Assembly (NCBI GenBank): GCA_022770525.1
Contig: JALEHN010000095.1
Span: 1-55,550, forward strand
DNA length: 55,550 nucleotides
Source of the DNA: Clostridiales bacterium
GTDB taxonomy: Bacteria > Bacillota > Clostridia > Lachnospirales > Lachnospiraceae
Reading direction: 5' to 3'
The notes under the pieces were generated by a model. That model had not been told where the DNA came from. It did not search any database and saw only the letters and a program-made list of their open reading frames with translations. The first letter of the stretch is position 1, and every line of letters begins with the position of its first letter. Positions 42,427 through 50,840 of this stretch are shown piece after piece. Made by a program: the position numbers and the translations under genes.

Positions 42427-43392
42427 TTATTTACCTTCCGATTCTGAAATCCGTTTTCCCGGCTTGCCGCCAAGCCTGTCAACGAGATTAAACACTACCG
42501 GATAGACGGCAAATTCGATCACTATGATCAGAAAATAACGGACAGAGCGTACCAGCAGCGCAAGGTAGCTGCCGTCGTCCAGAAAAGCGGCAGAAAATGG
42601 CAGTTTCAGCACTGTGTTAAGTATAAGAAACAGTGCCAGACCCCCAAGAACCCGCAGTACAAGTCGAACAGGATTCCGTGTATTTTTAAACTTCACATAT
42701 TTTTCCTCCAACGGAAGAGCCGCAAGGAATCCCAGGAACAGGCCCAAATTTGTAAAGTAGTCGGCACTCTTACAAAAGAAAATACCCGGAATTGCCGTCA
42801 GAGCCATCAGTCCATAAAAAATTCGGGAATCCCTAATCTTATTTCTGAGTAACGGAACAAACACTACTGCTGCCGCTCCCAAAATCCATCCCCCCAGCAC
42901 ATCTGTTGGATAATGGGCACCTACAACAATTCTTGATATTCCCACAAGCAGCGGCAAAACAATAGCCGGTATCAGCCAGAACCATTTTTTCATAAATCGG
43001 GCAATAGAACCGTACAATGCTGCCGCAGCGGTAGAATGTCCGCTTGGAAATGAGTAACCCTGGGCAGTAATATTCATAGGGTCTGCTTCCGGTTCCACAA
43101 CTCGGAGGATTTTAATTCCCTCATGATCCATATACGGGCGGCGGCGCATGGCAATATTTTTAATCTGGGAATTCCATACATTAGCCATCAGTACATTAAG
43201 GCCCACAAACTTACCGAACTCTTTGTTCCATCCCCAATACAGAAATCCCAAAATTACAATACATAAGATTTCCTCGCCAAAAGCGGAAAATGCAGACAGC
43301 GCTGAAATTCCCGCCATACCGATATGCGTCTGAAGCCATTCAATAAGGCTGACTTCCCACCCAAAAGCAAATATGTTTCCTGCCGGTGTCAT
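42427..43392 (-). CDS. PAP2-family membrane phosphatase
   Basis: This 321-residue integral membrane protein has all three PAP2 motifs: KNIAMRRRP, the PSGHS of SFPSGHSTAAA, and SRIVVGAHYPTD (catalytic His and Asp). Several hydrophobic segments follow. It should dephosphorylate lipid phosphates such as phosphatidic acid or undecaprenyl pyrophosphate at the outer membrane face; the exact substrate is unknown. The start follows AAAGGGGACG. It is convergent with the Uma2 gene. Confidence 0.9.
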   Translation of the reverse strand: MTPAGNIFAFGWEVSLIEWLQTHIGMAGISALSAFSAFGEEILCIVILGFLYWGWNKEFGKFVGLNVLMANVWNSQIKNIAMRRRPYMDHEGIKILRVVEPEADPMNITAQGYSFPSGHSTAAAALYGSIARFMKKWFWLIPAIVLPLLVGISRIVVGAHYPTDVLGGWILGAAAVVFVPLLRNKIRDSRIFYGLMALTAIPGIFFCKSADYFTNLGLFLGFLAALPLEEKYVKFKNTRNPVRLVLRVLGGLALFLILNTVLKLPFSAAFLDDGSYLALLVRSVRYFLIIVIEFAVYPVVFNLVDRLGGKPGKRISESEGK

Positions 43393-43438
43393 AATTCGTC
43401 CCCTTTCATATTTTCACTCAAAACAAGCAGGCTTTATG

Positions 43439-43528
43439 ATGATTCGGTTGTTAGGATCCGTTCATAGATCATCACGAAACCAGATTGAACCTTCTTCAAA
43501 GTATGATTCGGTTGTCAGAATCCGGTCA
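43439..43528. repeat. 26-bp imperfect direct repeat, 64-base period
   Basis: ATGATTCGGTTGTTAGGATCC (43439-43464) recurs at 43503-43528 with three differences. It lies in the gap between two divergent-free minus-strand genes and codes for nothing. Confidence 0.6.
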
Positions 43529-43557
43529 CAGCCTGCTGCCCTGCCTCCTGCCAAAAT

Positions 43558-44436
43558 CTATACCTCCCACGGGTTTGCCGTAAAAGCCCCGCCTCTGCAC
43601 CACTTCAGATAATTCAGTGCATGAATCTGTGCCGTCATTTCCCATTCTTGATTGTATACATTATCATGATAACCTTCGATACAAATATCATCCTCATACC
43701 CGTTCATTCGAAGAATTGATATGATATCCGTCCAGTTTGTATCCCCAAAGCCCGGTGTTCTGTGCCAGACAAAATCCTTAGCCCCCGCAATACCATATTC
43801 TTTGACAGCATTCCAGTCAATCGTCGCATCCTTGCCGTGCACATGAACGACCTTTTTGGCCCACTTGCGAAGCTGTGCCACCGGGTCGATCAGCTGTACC
43901 ATCTGATGCGTAGGCTCCCACTCCAGACCAAAGTTCGGATTCTTTACCTCCTCGAACATCACTTCCCATGCTTTGGGATTAAAACCGATATTACATGTGG
44001 CTTTTTCCCATGTACCGCCCATCAGGCAGTTTTCTATACCAAGCTTCAGTCCTTTTTCCTGTGCGCGGTCCGCAAGGTCTCGAAATACTTTTCCAAATTC
44101 TTTAAATGAGTCCTCCACCGGTTTTCCCTCAAAAGCACCAGCAAATGTGCTGACATGGGTCGCACCGAATTTTGGCGCCATATCAATGACGTACTCAAGA
44201 TTTTTCCTGTCATCAGCACTCTGGATCGGATTGCAGTATAAGCCCACAGTCGTCACTTTCGCCTCTGAATCTTTTAAAATCTCATTTGTCTGATCTGCCA
44301 GCCATGCCAGATCCACACCTTCCAGTGTCATATGGAAATTCAGAGAAAATGTTTCAAATCCCATATCTTTCATCTTCGGAAGCCACTGCACCGCATGCGG
44401 TCCCGGAATAACTGTCCCTATTTTAATCTGTTTCAT
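43558..44436 (-). CDS. Sugar phosphate isomerase/epimerase-family TIM barrel
   Basis: This 292-residue protein has the xylose isomerase-like TIM-barrel fold with metal ligands in GLKLGIENCLM, GLEWEPTHQM, VVHVHGKDATID and ICIEGYHDN. Such enzymes include hydroxypyruvate isomerase, IolE/IolI-type enzymes and sugar epimerases; the substrate cannot be fixed. The start follows AAGGAATG. It is not in an operon with recognisable sugar genes; a PAP2 phosphatase gene lies downstream. Confidence 0.85.
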   Translation of the reverse strand: MKQIKIGTVIPGPHAVQWLPKMKDMGFETFSLNFHMTLEGVDLAWLADQTNEILKDSEAKVTTVGLYCNPIQSADDRKNLEYVIDMAPKFGATHVSTFAGAFEGKPVEDSFKEFGKVFRDLADRAQEKGLKLGIENCLMGGTWEKATCNIGFNPKAWEVMFEEVKNPNFGLEWEPTHQMVQLIDPVAQLRKWAKKVVHVHGKDATIDWNAVKEYGIAGAKDFVWHRTPGFGDTNWTDIISILRMNGYEDDICIEGYHDNVYNQEWEMTAQIHALNYLKWCRGGAFTANPWEV

Positions 44437-44771
44437 TACTTGTACATTCCTTTCAAAAATATTTATATAAGTTTAGTTCAAAAGATGCCCAATGGATTGT
44501 TTCGCACGTTATGCTCCCACAAGCCTGTCATCATTATGTTACCATTAATTTTATACTATCTAAGAATTTTTTCAACCGGTTTTTATAAACCAGAAAGCCC
44601 CTTGTATATGATAAATTTCTCACTTGTCGCTCAAATATCTGGCACCATAAAATACACAAAATCTGGATATATAAACATAGCCAGTTGGGTGTTATAATCA
44701 TCTGCATAACAAACAAGCGGCAAGTACACCGGTGGCGTGCTTGAATATGAAATTTAAAGGAGAGATTAAAA
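44437..44771. promoter_or_regulatory. Intergenic region before the ECF S component gene
   Basis: An extended -10, TGTTATAAT (44690-44698), lies about 75 bases before the gene. The short leader contains a hairpin (CAAGTAC 44721-44727 with GTGCTTG 44737-44743, one G-U pair, around ACCGGT). It may be a small regulatory leader but I cannot match it to a known riboswitch. AAAGGAGAG then precedes the TTG start. The left 200 bases show nothing. Confidence 0.45.
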
Positions 44772-45362
44772 TTGAGCGAAACATCTGTTCATGTAAACAA
44801 CACAAAACAAACCAACATTAAATCCATCGTCATTACAGCTTTTTTTGCCGCAGTCATCTACCTTGGCATTCAGGCTTTCCGCATTCCTCTGCCGGCTGCT
44901 GTTGGAACACCTTTCCTGCATTTCGGTCACATATTTGTCATGCTGGCCGTGCTCTGCCTTGGACCGAAGCGCTCCACCATTGCAGGCGTGGCAGGCCTCA
45001 TCATTTTTGATATTCTTAACGGCTACATTCATGCGATTCCGAATGTATTTGTCAGCACAGTCATCAAATGTCTGTTGGTCGGCGCTATTTTTACCGTTTT
45101 AAAGAAAAAAGCAGACGGCAATAAGAAAAAAGAATACATCTTCGCTGTCATCTGCGCAGCCATTTACGGCGTTACAAATATCATCGTAGACTTTGTTTTT
45201 TCTACAATTGAACTGATGATTGCCGGCAGCGGCCTTAGTGCGGCGATCACCGCAGAGCTTACATCCATTCCTGCGACAATGATCAACGCAGTATTTACAG
45301 TCATCGGCATTGCCGTTTTGTATGTGCCTGTAAAAAATGCTTATGACCGCATCGCACGCTGA
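44772..45362 (+). CDS. ECF transporter substrate-binding (S) component
   Basis: This 196-residue membrane protein has about six hydrophobic segments and the ECF S-component N-terminal pattern (KSIVITAFFAAVIYLGIQAFRIPLPAAVGTPFLHFGH), then AGVAGLIIFDILNGY. It would capture a vitamin or related micronutrient and share an ECF module encoded elsewhere. Ligand cannot be assigned. The start is TTG at 44772, seven bases after AAAGGAGAG. An M24 peptidase gene follows after 41 bases and may be cotranscribed. Confidence 0.83.
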   Translation: MSETSVHVNNTKQTNIKSIVITAFFAAVIYLGIQAFRIPLPAAVGTPFLHFGHIFVMLAVLCLGPKRSTIAGVAGLIIFDILNGYIHAIPNVFVSTVIKCLLVGAIFTVLKKKADGNKKKEYIFAVICAAIYGVTNIIVDFVFSTIELMIAGSGLSAAITAELTSIPATMINAVFTVIGIAVLYVPVKNAYDRIAR

Positions 45363-45403
45363 TACTGCCTGCAGACTTAATTTATGACAATGAGGTGTAT
45401 TTC

Positions 45404-46573
45404 ATGGATATTCAGAAAATACAGAAGCTTCTGGCACAGTTTCATATGGATGGATGGCTTTTTACGGACTTCCACGGTCACGATTTTATTTCAAAAAGCT
45501 TTTTAAAGCTCACAGACCGGGCATGCACAAGACGGCTGTTTTACTATATTCCCGCAGAGGGTGAGCCAGTAAAGCTGCTTTCAGCCATCGAACCGCTGCT
45601 TCTTGACCATCTTCCCGGCAAACTGATTCTTTACAAAGGTATTGAGGGACAAAAAAAGGCACTGGCAGCGCTTTTCACACCAAAAAGCCGCATCGCCTGC
45701 CAGTATTCCCCAAACGGCAACGTACCTGTCATCAGTTCCATGGATGCCGGTTTGATTGAATATTTAAAAACATTTGACATTGAACCGGTTTCATCTGCGG
45801 ATATGATGCAATATTTCGGCGCTGTCCTTGACGAAGCGCAAATTGAATCCCATAAAAAGGCAGCCGTCATTATACATCGCATTCTCGACAAAACCTTTGC
45901 CTGGATCCGGGAAAATATCAACCGGGGAACTTATATTGATGAGTGGATGATGCTTCAGGAAATGAAACGGCTCATTGCGGATGAAAATATTTATATGGAT
46001 ACACCGCCGTTTTTCGGCATTGACGAGCACGGATGTGATCCCGGTTATGAACCGAAAGAAACAGGTTCTAAACAGATTAAAGAAGGCAGCCGCCTGATTA
46101 TCGATATCGCAGGCCGTCTGCCGGAAGAAAATGCCATATATTATGATATTTCATGGTGTATGAATGTTGGTCCGGATATCGATCCGGCTTATGAAAAACT
46201 TTTTAACACAGTAAATAAAGCACGCAGGCAGGCACTGGATTACATCAATACAAAGCTGGCCCACGACGAACCTGTCCGCGGATGTGATGTAGACGCAGTA
46301 ACTCAGACTTATTTCAGGAACCTGCATCTGGACCAGTATATCATGCACAGAACCGGCCACAACATCGGTCACACATGCCACGGCATCGGCGCCAATCTTG
46401 ACAACTACGAGACACACGACACACGATGCCTACTGCCCGGCACAATGTTTTCCATTGAACCCGGTATTTACGCTGAAGGCTATGGCGTCCGCCTGGAATA
46501 TGACGTTCATATTACCGAGGATCAAACAACTGCTATTTACGGGCCGATACAGGATAAAATACTGATCATCTGA
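45404..46573 (+). CDS. M24-family aminopeptidase P-like metallopeptidase
   Basis: This 389-residue protein has a creatinase-like N-terminal domain (about 1-150) and a pita-bread C-terminal domain with metal ligands IIDIAG (Asp), YYDISW (Asp), GHNIGHTCHG (His), FSIEPGIY (Glu) and RLEYDVHI (Glu). It probably removes N-terminal residues before proline. The ATG at 45404 follows GAGGTG. Its 3' end is partially duplicated downstream. Confidence 0.9.
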   Translation: MDIQKIQKLLAQFHMDGWLFTDFHGHDFISKSFLKLTDRACTRRLFYYIPAEGEPVKLLSAIEPLLLDHLPGKLILYKGIEGQKKALAALFTPKSRIACQYSPNGNVPVISSMDAGLIEYLKTFDIEPVSSADMMQYFGAVLDEAQIESHKKAAVIIHRILDKTFAWIRENINRGTYIDEWMMLQEMKRLIADENIYMDTPPFFGIDEHGCDPGYEPKETGSKQIKEGSRLIIDIAGRLPEENAIYYDISWCMNVGPDIDPAYEKLFNTVNKARRQALDYINTKLAHDEPVRGCDVDAVTQTYFRNLHLDQYIMHRTGHNIGHTCHGIGANLDNYETHDTRCLLPGTMFSIEPGIYAEGYGVRLEYDVHITEDQTTAIYGPIQDKILII

Positions 46574-46640
46574 TATGAATGACTTGAATGATTACAGTCG
46601 TCTGTAACCGATACAGGATAAAATATTGATGATATGATAT
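46544..46640. repeat. Partial duplication of the M24 peptidase 3' end, 64-base period
   Basis: The last codons of the peptidase (CCGATACAGGATAAAATACT, from 46544) recur at 46608 with three changes in 33 bases. The copy is non-coding. Confidence 0.7.
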
Positions 46641-46684
46641 TTTGTACTGTTTTACAAAAACTGTTACTTATTTTCCCCTCCAAA

Positions 46685-46731
46685 AATGAGGTTCGGCAAA
46701 ACCTCCCCCATTGCCGGACCTCATTATTTTT
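46685..46731 (+). terminator. Terminator of the ECF S component/M24 peptidase transcript
   Basis: Arms of 15 bases (46685-46699 and 46711-46725) pair with one wobble and are followed by ATTTTTT. Confidence 0.85.
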
Positions 46732-46751
46732 TCTGTTTTATTTTAAATTTT

Positions 46752-46816
46752 GTAACGATTCGGAGCCAACCTCCAAAATGCTTCGCATTTCGTCGGTGTG
46801 GCGTATCCGCCAAATA
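46752..46816. repeat. Dispersed repeat family 1, copy D (half-element)
   Basis: GTAACGATTCGGAGCC, TGCTTCGCATTTCGTCGG and TGGCGTATCCGCCAAATAA match the reverse complement of 121-182 nearly base for base. It ends 16 bases before the carboxylesterase stop codon. Confidence 0.75.
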
Positions 46817-46831
46817 AACCTTCCTTGATTC

Positions 46832-48385
46832 TCAGTGCTGGATTTCAGTTTCTTCCATCGACTTCGCAAAAGCTTCACCGAGATATTCAACGGCTTTCTC
46901 AATCAATTCCCGGTCAAAATTACATTTAAGACTTGTATTTTTACCAAAAACCATCACCTGCTCATTTTCCGGTGTGGATGAAGGCCAGTTCGGCAGGCCG
47001 TCATGATTCGGATTGCCTGTACGCGCAAATGCCATGACTGTATCAAAGATTTGTTTTTCAATCTTTTCTGTAACACCCTTTTCCTGCGTCGACGGCACAA
47101 GCTCCGTATTGTGGAATACATAAGGAATATCCGAGCAGTGCCACGGCGCCGTACCGCCGTCAATCGACATATCAAGATCAAACATATAAGAATATGTACA
47201 CTGATTCAGCGCGCTTCTTTTACGGATGTATGCTTCCGTCGGTTCTCTGAAAAGAAAATCAAGCATCAAAATATCCAGCACCGGTCTTTCAGGATAAGCT
47301 TTTTCAAACAAATCAATCAATTGATCGCCCTTTTCTTTACCGGCAAAATCTTCAATAATTTTAATCTGCTGTGACTTCGGCATCTTATATTTATCATACT
47401 TCGATGGTGCAAATGCGCCAAATTCGCCAAAGACAGTACCCATAAGAATCGGAACATTTGCAGTTTCTTTACGGAAACCTTTTTCAAGTGCAAATCCTTC
47501 ATAAAATTCATTCTGCAGCGGTGAACAGCCCACATACGCTCCGACTTTAGCCAGTTCATCTTTAACAGCATCATAAGCTGCAACCAGAGAAGCATAAGGC
47601 ACTGTTTCAAGTTCTTTGACATCATCAATTTGAAGCTGTGCCATCATTTTTTCAACAAGCTTTTTACCGCTGCCTTTACTGTCTTCCATAAGTCCCGTCG
47701 CAACGCCGCTCATAATGATACCTTTAGCATACAGGCCGTCTGCTGCCGGTGTCTGTAAAAGTGTCATAATTTTAGCACCGCCGCCGGACTGCCCAAACAG
47801 CGTCACATTGTCAGGGTCACCGCCGAATGCAGCAATATTGTCCTGAATCCAACGCAGTGCGGCAATGATATCATCTGTTCCTGCATTTCCTGAATTTTTA
47901 TATTCTTCTCCAAAATCGGACAGATCAAGATATCCGAGAATGTTCAGTCTGTGATTTAGTGATACAACAACAACCTGACCGATGCTGCACATATTTCCGC
48001 CTTCATATGCCATCTGTTCAATCGATGAGCCTGCCCAGAAGCCGCCGCCGTGCAGCCATACCATGACCGGACGCTTTTGATCATCACAGGCCGGTGTCCA
48101 GATATTTAAATTCTGGCAGTTCTCGTTCATAAGCCAGTAACGGTGCGGTACTTTAAGTTCAGCATTTGCTGTATCATCTTCCATTAACGGACATACATAA
48201 CCATAATTCGTCGCATTGAAAACACCTTCCCACGGCTCTGCCTCCTGAGGTGCGTGAAAACGTTTTGCTGATGCATACGGAATGCCTTTAAAGATGGTCA
48301 TATCGTCATAAACATAGCCTCTGACCTTTCCCTGCTTTGTCTCCACAACCGCAGTATCTGAATTGCAAGCAAAATAATGTTCCAT
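46832..48385 (-). CDS. Type B carboxylesterase
   Basis: This protein of about 517 residues is a type B carboxylesterase with alpha/beta hydrolase fold. The nucleophile elbow is GQSGGG (FGQSGGGAKI), a variant of the usual GESAGG, and RPVMVWLHGGGFWAGSS forms the oxyanion hole. It lacks a signal peptide, so it acts inside the cell. The start at 48385 follows AAAGGAAG. A clear SigA promoter upstream makes it a separate unit from the amidohydrolase gene. Substrates are short-chain or xenobiotic esters, not further known. Confidence 0.88.
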   Translation of the reverse strand: MEHYFACNSDTAVVETKQGKVRGYVYDDMTIFKGIPYASAKRFHAPQEAEPWEGVFNATNYGYVCPLMEDDTANAELKVPHRYWLMNENCQNLNIWTPACDDQKRPVMVWLHGGGFWAGSSIEQMAYEGGNMCSIGQVVVVSLNHRLNILGYLDLSDFGEEYKNSGNAGTDDIIAALRWIQDNIAAFGGDPDNVTLFGQSGGGAKIMTLLQTPAADGLYAKGIIMSGVATGLMEDSKGSGKKLVEKMMAQLQIDDVKELETVPYASLVAAYDAVKDELAKVGAYVGCSPLQNEFYEGFALEKGFRKETANVPILMGTVFGEFGAFAPSKYDKYKMPKSQQIKIIEDFAGKEKGDQLIDLFEKAYPERPVLDILMLDFLFREPTEAYIRKRSALNQCTYSYMFDLDMSIDGGTAPWHCSDIPYVFHNTELVPSTQEKGVTEKIEKQIFDTVMAFARTGNPNHDGLPNWPSSTPENEQVMVFGKNTSLKCNFDRELIEKAVEYLGEAFAKSMEETEIQH

Positions 48386-48513
48386 TTTGATCTTCCTTTC
48401 ATCCCCAAAATATATTTCATTTATAACTGCCGGCAAACCTACGTTAAATGTGGTTCGCACCAGACACAGTCAAAATTTTTCAAAACAAACACAAAATATT
48501 CGCTGATAACTCT

Positions 48514-48542
48514 ATTATAATCAACCGGGACTTTCATTGCAA
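48514..48542 (-). promoter_or_regulatory. SigA-type promoter of the carboxylesterase gene
   Basis: On the minus strand, TTGCAA (48537-48542), a 17-base spacer and TATAAT (48514-48519) lie about 130 bases before the start codon. Confidence 0.65.
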
Positions 48543-48597
48543 TCTTAATATCAGCCCAACGGTTGAATAATTCATGGACATATCACAAAAAGCTTAG

Positions 48598-48624
48598 AAA
48601 GGACAGTTTTCAATTCTGCCCTTC
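48598..48624 (-). terminator. Hairpin after the M20 amidohydrolase gene
   Basis: AAAGGACAG and CTGCCCTTC pair with one wobble around a 9-base loop; a CTTTCT-rich tail follows on the minus strand. It is a moderate terminator for the sigma-54-controlled transcript. Confidence 0.5.
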
Positions 48625-48664
48625 CAAAGCTCATACATACAGATGGATCATCGCTTTTCAGCGC

Positions 48665-49867
48665 TTAATTTTCTTCAATACCACACATTTTTGCTGCAAT
48701 ACCGCAAAACACTTTGACACCATTGATTAACGCATCTTCATTAATATTTAGTTCCGGACTGTGCAAAGACCCTGTCGGCATGTCCGGCTGTGCACAGCCA
48801 AGCATAAACATGACACCGGGGATTTCTTCCTGATAATAGGCAAAATCTTCAGATCCCATATGCGGCCGTTCGATCTCGTATACATCATCCTTATCCGCCA
48901 GCATCAAAGATGCCGTCTCTACAGTGATTTTCGTCAGCGCCGGATCGTTGTTTACCGAAGGGAACCCCGGTATGAACTCAACTTCGCCGCTGCCGCCAAA
49001 AGCTTCTGCAGTCATTTTTACAATTTTCTGCATCCTTGAACGTATTAATTCTTTATTGGCTTTTTCGATACAACGGATCATTCCTTTCATTTCCACATGA
49101 TCCGGTATGACGTTAATCGCATCACCACCGTTAATCTGACAGATTGAAAATGTCGCCACATCAAATGGCCCCACATTATTACTCAGAACAGAATCCAGCG
49201 CCGTAACCACATGAGATGCAATCATAATGGCATTGATTCCCATCTCCGGCTCCGAAGAATGTGCACTTTTACCGCTAACTTTAATCATAAATTCATCATC
49301 TGTCGCTGACAGATAGCCCGGCTTAATTCCAATCGTTCCCTCTGGCAGTTCAGGAATCATATGTAATGCAAAGATTCCTGAAACATCGGGATTTTTAAGC
49401 ACCCCGTCATTAATCACACATTTCGCGCCGCCATTGGCCTCTTCGCCGGGCTGAAATATAAATTTAATTGTTCCACACAGACGGTCTTTCAGCTTTGAAA
49501 TCACTAAAGCTGTACCAAGAAGCACTGCCATATGGCCGTCGTGACCGCAGGCATGCATGACACCGATATTTTCCGAAGCATATGGAAGTCCCGTTTCTTC
49601 CATAATCGGCAGTGCATCCATATCTGCTCTGAAAGCAATCACCGGTCCCGGCTTTTGGGCATTAAAAACTGCCATAACACCGGTACCTCCGATATTTCTG
49701 CGGATTTCATACCCCATTGCAGATAACTGCTCTGCCACATAATCCGCTGTGTCAAATTCTTCAAAGCTTAACTCCGGATGACAATGCAGATGTCGCCGCC
49801 ATTCGATAATCATTCCTTTATATTCACCGGCCAGTGTCCGGATCTGTTCAATTAAATCCTGCATCAT
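48665..49867 (-). CDS. M20-family amidohydrolase (hippurate hydrolase-like)
   Basis: This 400-residue metallopeptidase-fold enzyme has the dinuclear-metal motif MHACGHDGH (Cys107, His109, His112), the catalytic Glu segment FIFQPGEEANGGA, and a conserved PHMGSEDFAYY. This form, with the Cys ligand, is that of amidohydrolases such as hippurate hydrolase and N-acyl-amino acid deacylases. It hydrolyses amide bonds of N-acyl amino acids or indole conjugates. It starts 36 bases after the isochorismatase gene and is cotranscribed from a sigma-54 promoter. Confidence 0.9.
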   Translation of the reverse strand: MMQDLIEQIRTLAGEYKGMIIEWRRHLHCHPELSFEEFDTADYVAEQLSAMGYEIRRNIGGTGVMAVFNAQKPGPVIAFRADMDALPIMEETGLPYASENIGVMHACGHDGHMAVLLGTALVISKLKDRLCGTIKFIFQPGEEANGGAKCVINDGVLKNPDVSGIFALHMIPELPEGTIGIKPGYLSATDDEFMIKVSGKSAHSSEPEMGINAIMIASHVVTALDSVLSNNVGPFDVATFSICQINGGDAINVIPDHVEMKGMIRCIEKANKELIRSRMQKIVKMTAEAFGGSGEVEFIPGFPSVNNDPALTKITVETASLMLADKDDVYEIERPHMGSEDFAYYQEEIPGVMFMLGCAQPDMPTGSLHSPELNINEDALINGVKVFCGIAAKMCGIEEN

Positions 49868-49903
49868 TTTACCTCTCCCGATATCAAAATAACAGAGAAC
49901 TCT

Positions 49904-50614
49904 TTACAGCGCTTCCAGACGCCCCAGCAGCGACTGGGTATTTTCACAGTTCGCATATATGAATTTAATACCCTGCAAAGCCCTGTTATGTCTTTCCTTA
50001 CTCATAGCCGCCATAGCATCTTCAATCATATCCACCTCATACCCCAAATCGGACAAATCCCTGATTGAAGTGCTGACACACTGATCCGTGTAAAAACCGG
50101 TCACGATCACACTCTTAATATGAAGATTTCTCAAAATCCTGTCAATCGGCGTGCCGACACATATGCCGGAACATGTCTTGCTCAACACAATTTCTCCATC
50201 CAGCGGTTTAACCTGATCACAAAATTCAGAAGCTAAACCTCCCGGCGGATAATACATACCTGCTGACGCATGAAGCCTTCCTGTATCTTTTGCATCCGGC
50301 AAAATGGACTGGATATGAATATGAATCGGACGGATACCTTTCTGACGGCACTTATTAAGTATCTTCTCAATATTATCCAATGCGGCATTTGTATTTTCTT
50401 CCAGCTGGTCAAGCACCGGCATTAAAGGCTCAACATCAATGCCCATAGCCTTATAGCCTTCAACAAAATATTCTTTTGTTACACATTTCTGCGCATCAAT
50501 AATAACCAATGCTGTTTCATCTGCGCTGATTTCAACCGGCTTACCATAAACACCTGCAGCCAGCTGCCCGTAATACTGCTCTGTAAATTCATTTAATGCC
50601 TTATTATTATCCAT
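49904..50614 (-). CDS. Isochorismatase-family cysteine hydrolase
   Basis: This 236-residue protein has the catalytic triad of the family: Asp40 (VIIDAQK), Lys146 (LSKTCSG) and Cys179 (TDQCVSTS). Many relatives hydrolyse amides such as nicotinamide, ureidoacrylate or N-carbamoyl compounds, and the Cys nucleophile argues for amidase rather than true isochorismatase activity. It is the first gene after a strong sigma-54 promoter and is paired with an M20 amidohydrolase, so both probably dismantle the same nitrogen-containing compound. Confidence 0.9.
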   Translation of the reverse strand: MDNNKALNEFTEQYYGQLAAGVYGKPVEISADETALVIIDAQKCVTKEYFVEGYKAMGIDVEPLMPVLDQLEENTNAALDNIEKILNKCRQKGIRPIHIHIQSILPDAKDTGRLHASAGMYYPPGGLASEFCDQVKPLDGEIVLSKTCSGICVGTPIDRILRNLHIKSVIVTGFYTDQCVSTSIRDLSDLGYEVDMIEDAMAAMSKERHNRALQGIKFIYANCENTQSLLGRLEAL

Positions 50615-50662
50615 ACTTTTTCCTCCTTAAAATGGGTAATCAATCATTTCATTATAGAATAG

Positions 50663-50678
50663 AGCAAAAAGCGTGCCA
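50663..50678 (-). promoter_or_regulatory. Sigma-54 promoter of the isochorismatase/M20 operon
   Basis: The minus strand reads TTGGCACGCTTTTTGCT, matching the -24/-12 consensus TGGCACG-N4-TTGCW with no mismatch. It lies about 50-65 bases before the isochorismatase start. The gene for a sigma-54 activator is 162 bases further upstream. Confidence 0.85.
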
Positions 50679-50720
50679 AAGCTTTAACCGGCCGGATTCT
50701 GAAAAATAAGCCAAAAATCA

Positions 50721-50800
50721 TTGCAAATGAATGCAAACATCTGCAGTTTTAACAGTTTTTTCATTTTAACGCAATATTTTGCCGCAATAATTTACTGCAA
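50721..50800. promoter_or_regulatory. Candidate upstream activator sequences
   Basis: TTGCA-N6-TGCAA (50721-50736) is a perfect inverted repeat. Further half-sites (GCAAT at 50771 and 50784, and TGCAA at 50796-50800) follow over the next 65 bases. They lie 45-140 bases upstream of the -24 element, the usual range for enhancer-binding proteins. Confidence 0.55.
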
Positions 50801-50840
50801 TTTTTTTACATTTCATCATTGTTCGTATGTTTTTATACTT

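Noticed and set aside
43373-43612. Plus-strand 79-residue frame across the PAP2/isomerase gap
   Set aside because: It overlaps two real genes in antisense, has no ribosome binding site and includes a non-coding direct repeat.
44641-44660. Second sigma-54 promoter (TGGCAC at 44644)
   Set aside because: The required TTGC -12 element is absent at the proper distance, and an extended -10 lies just downstream.
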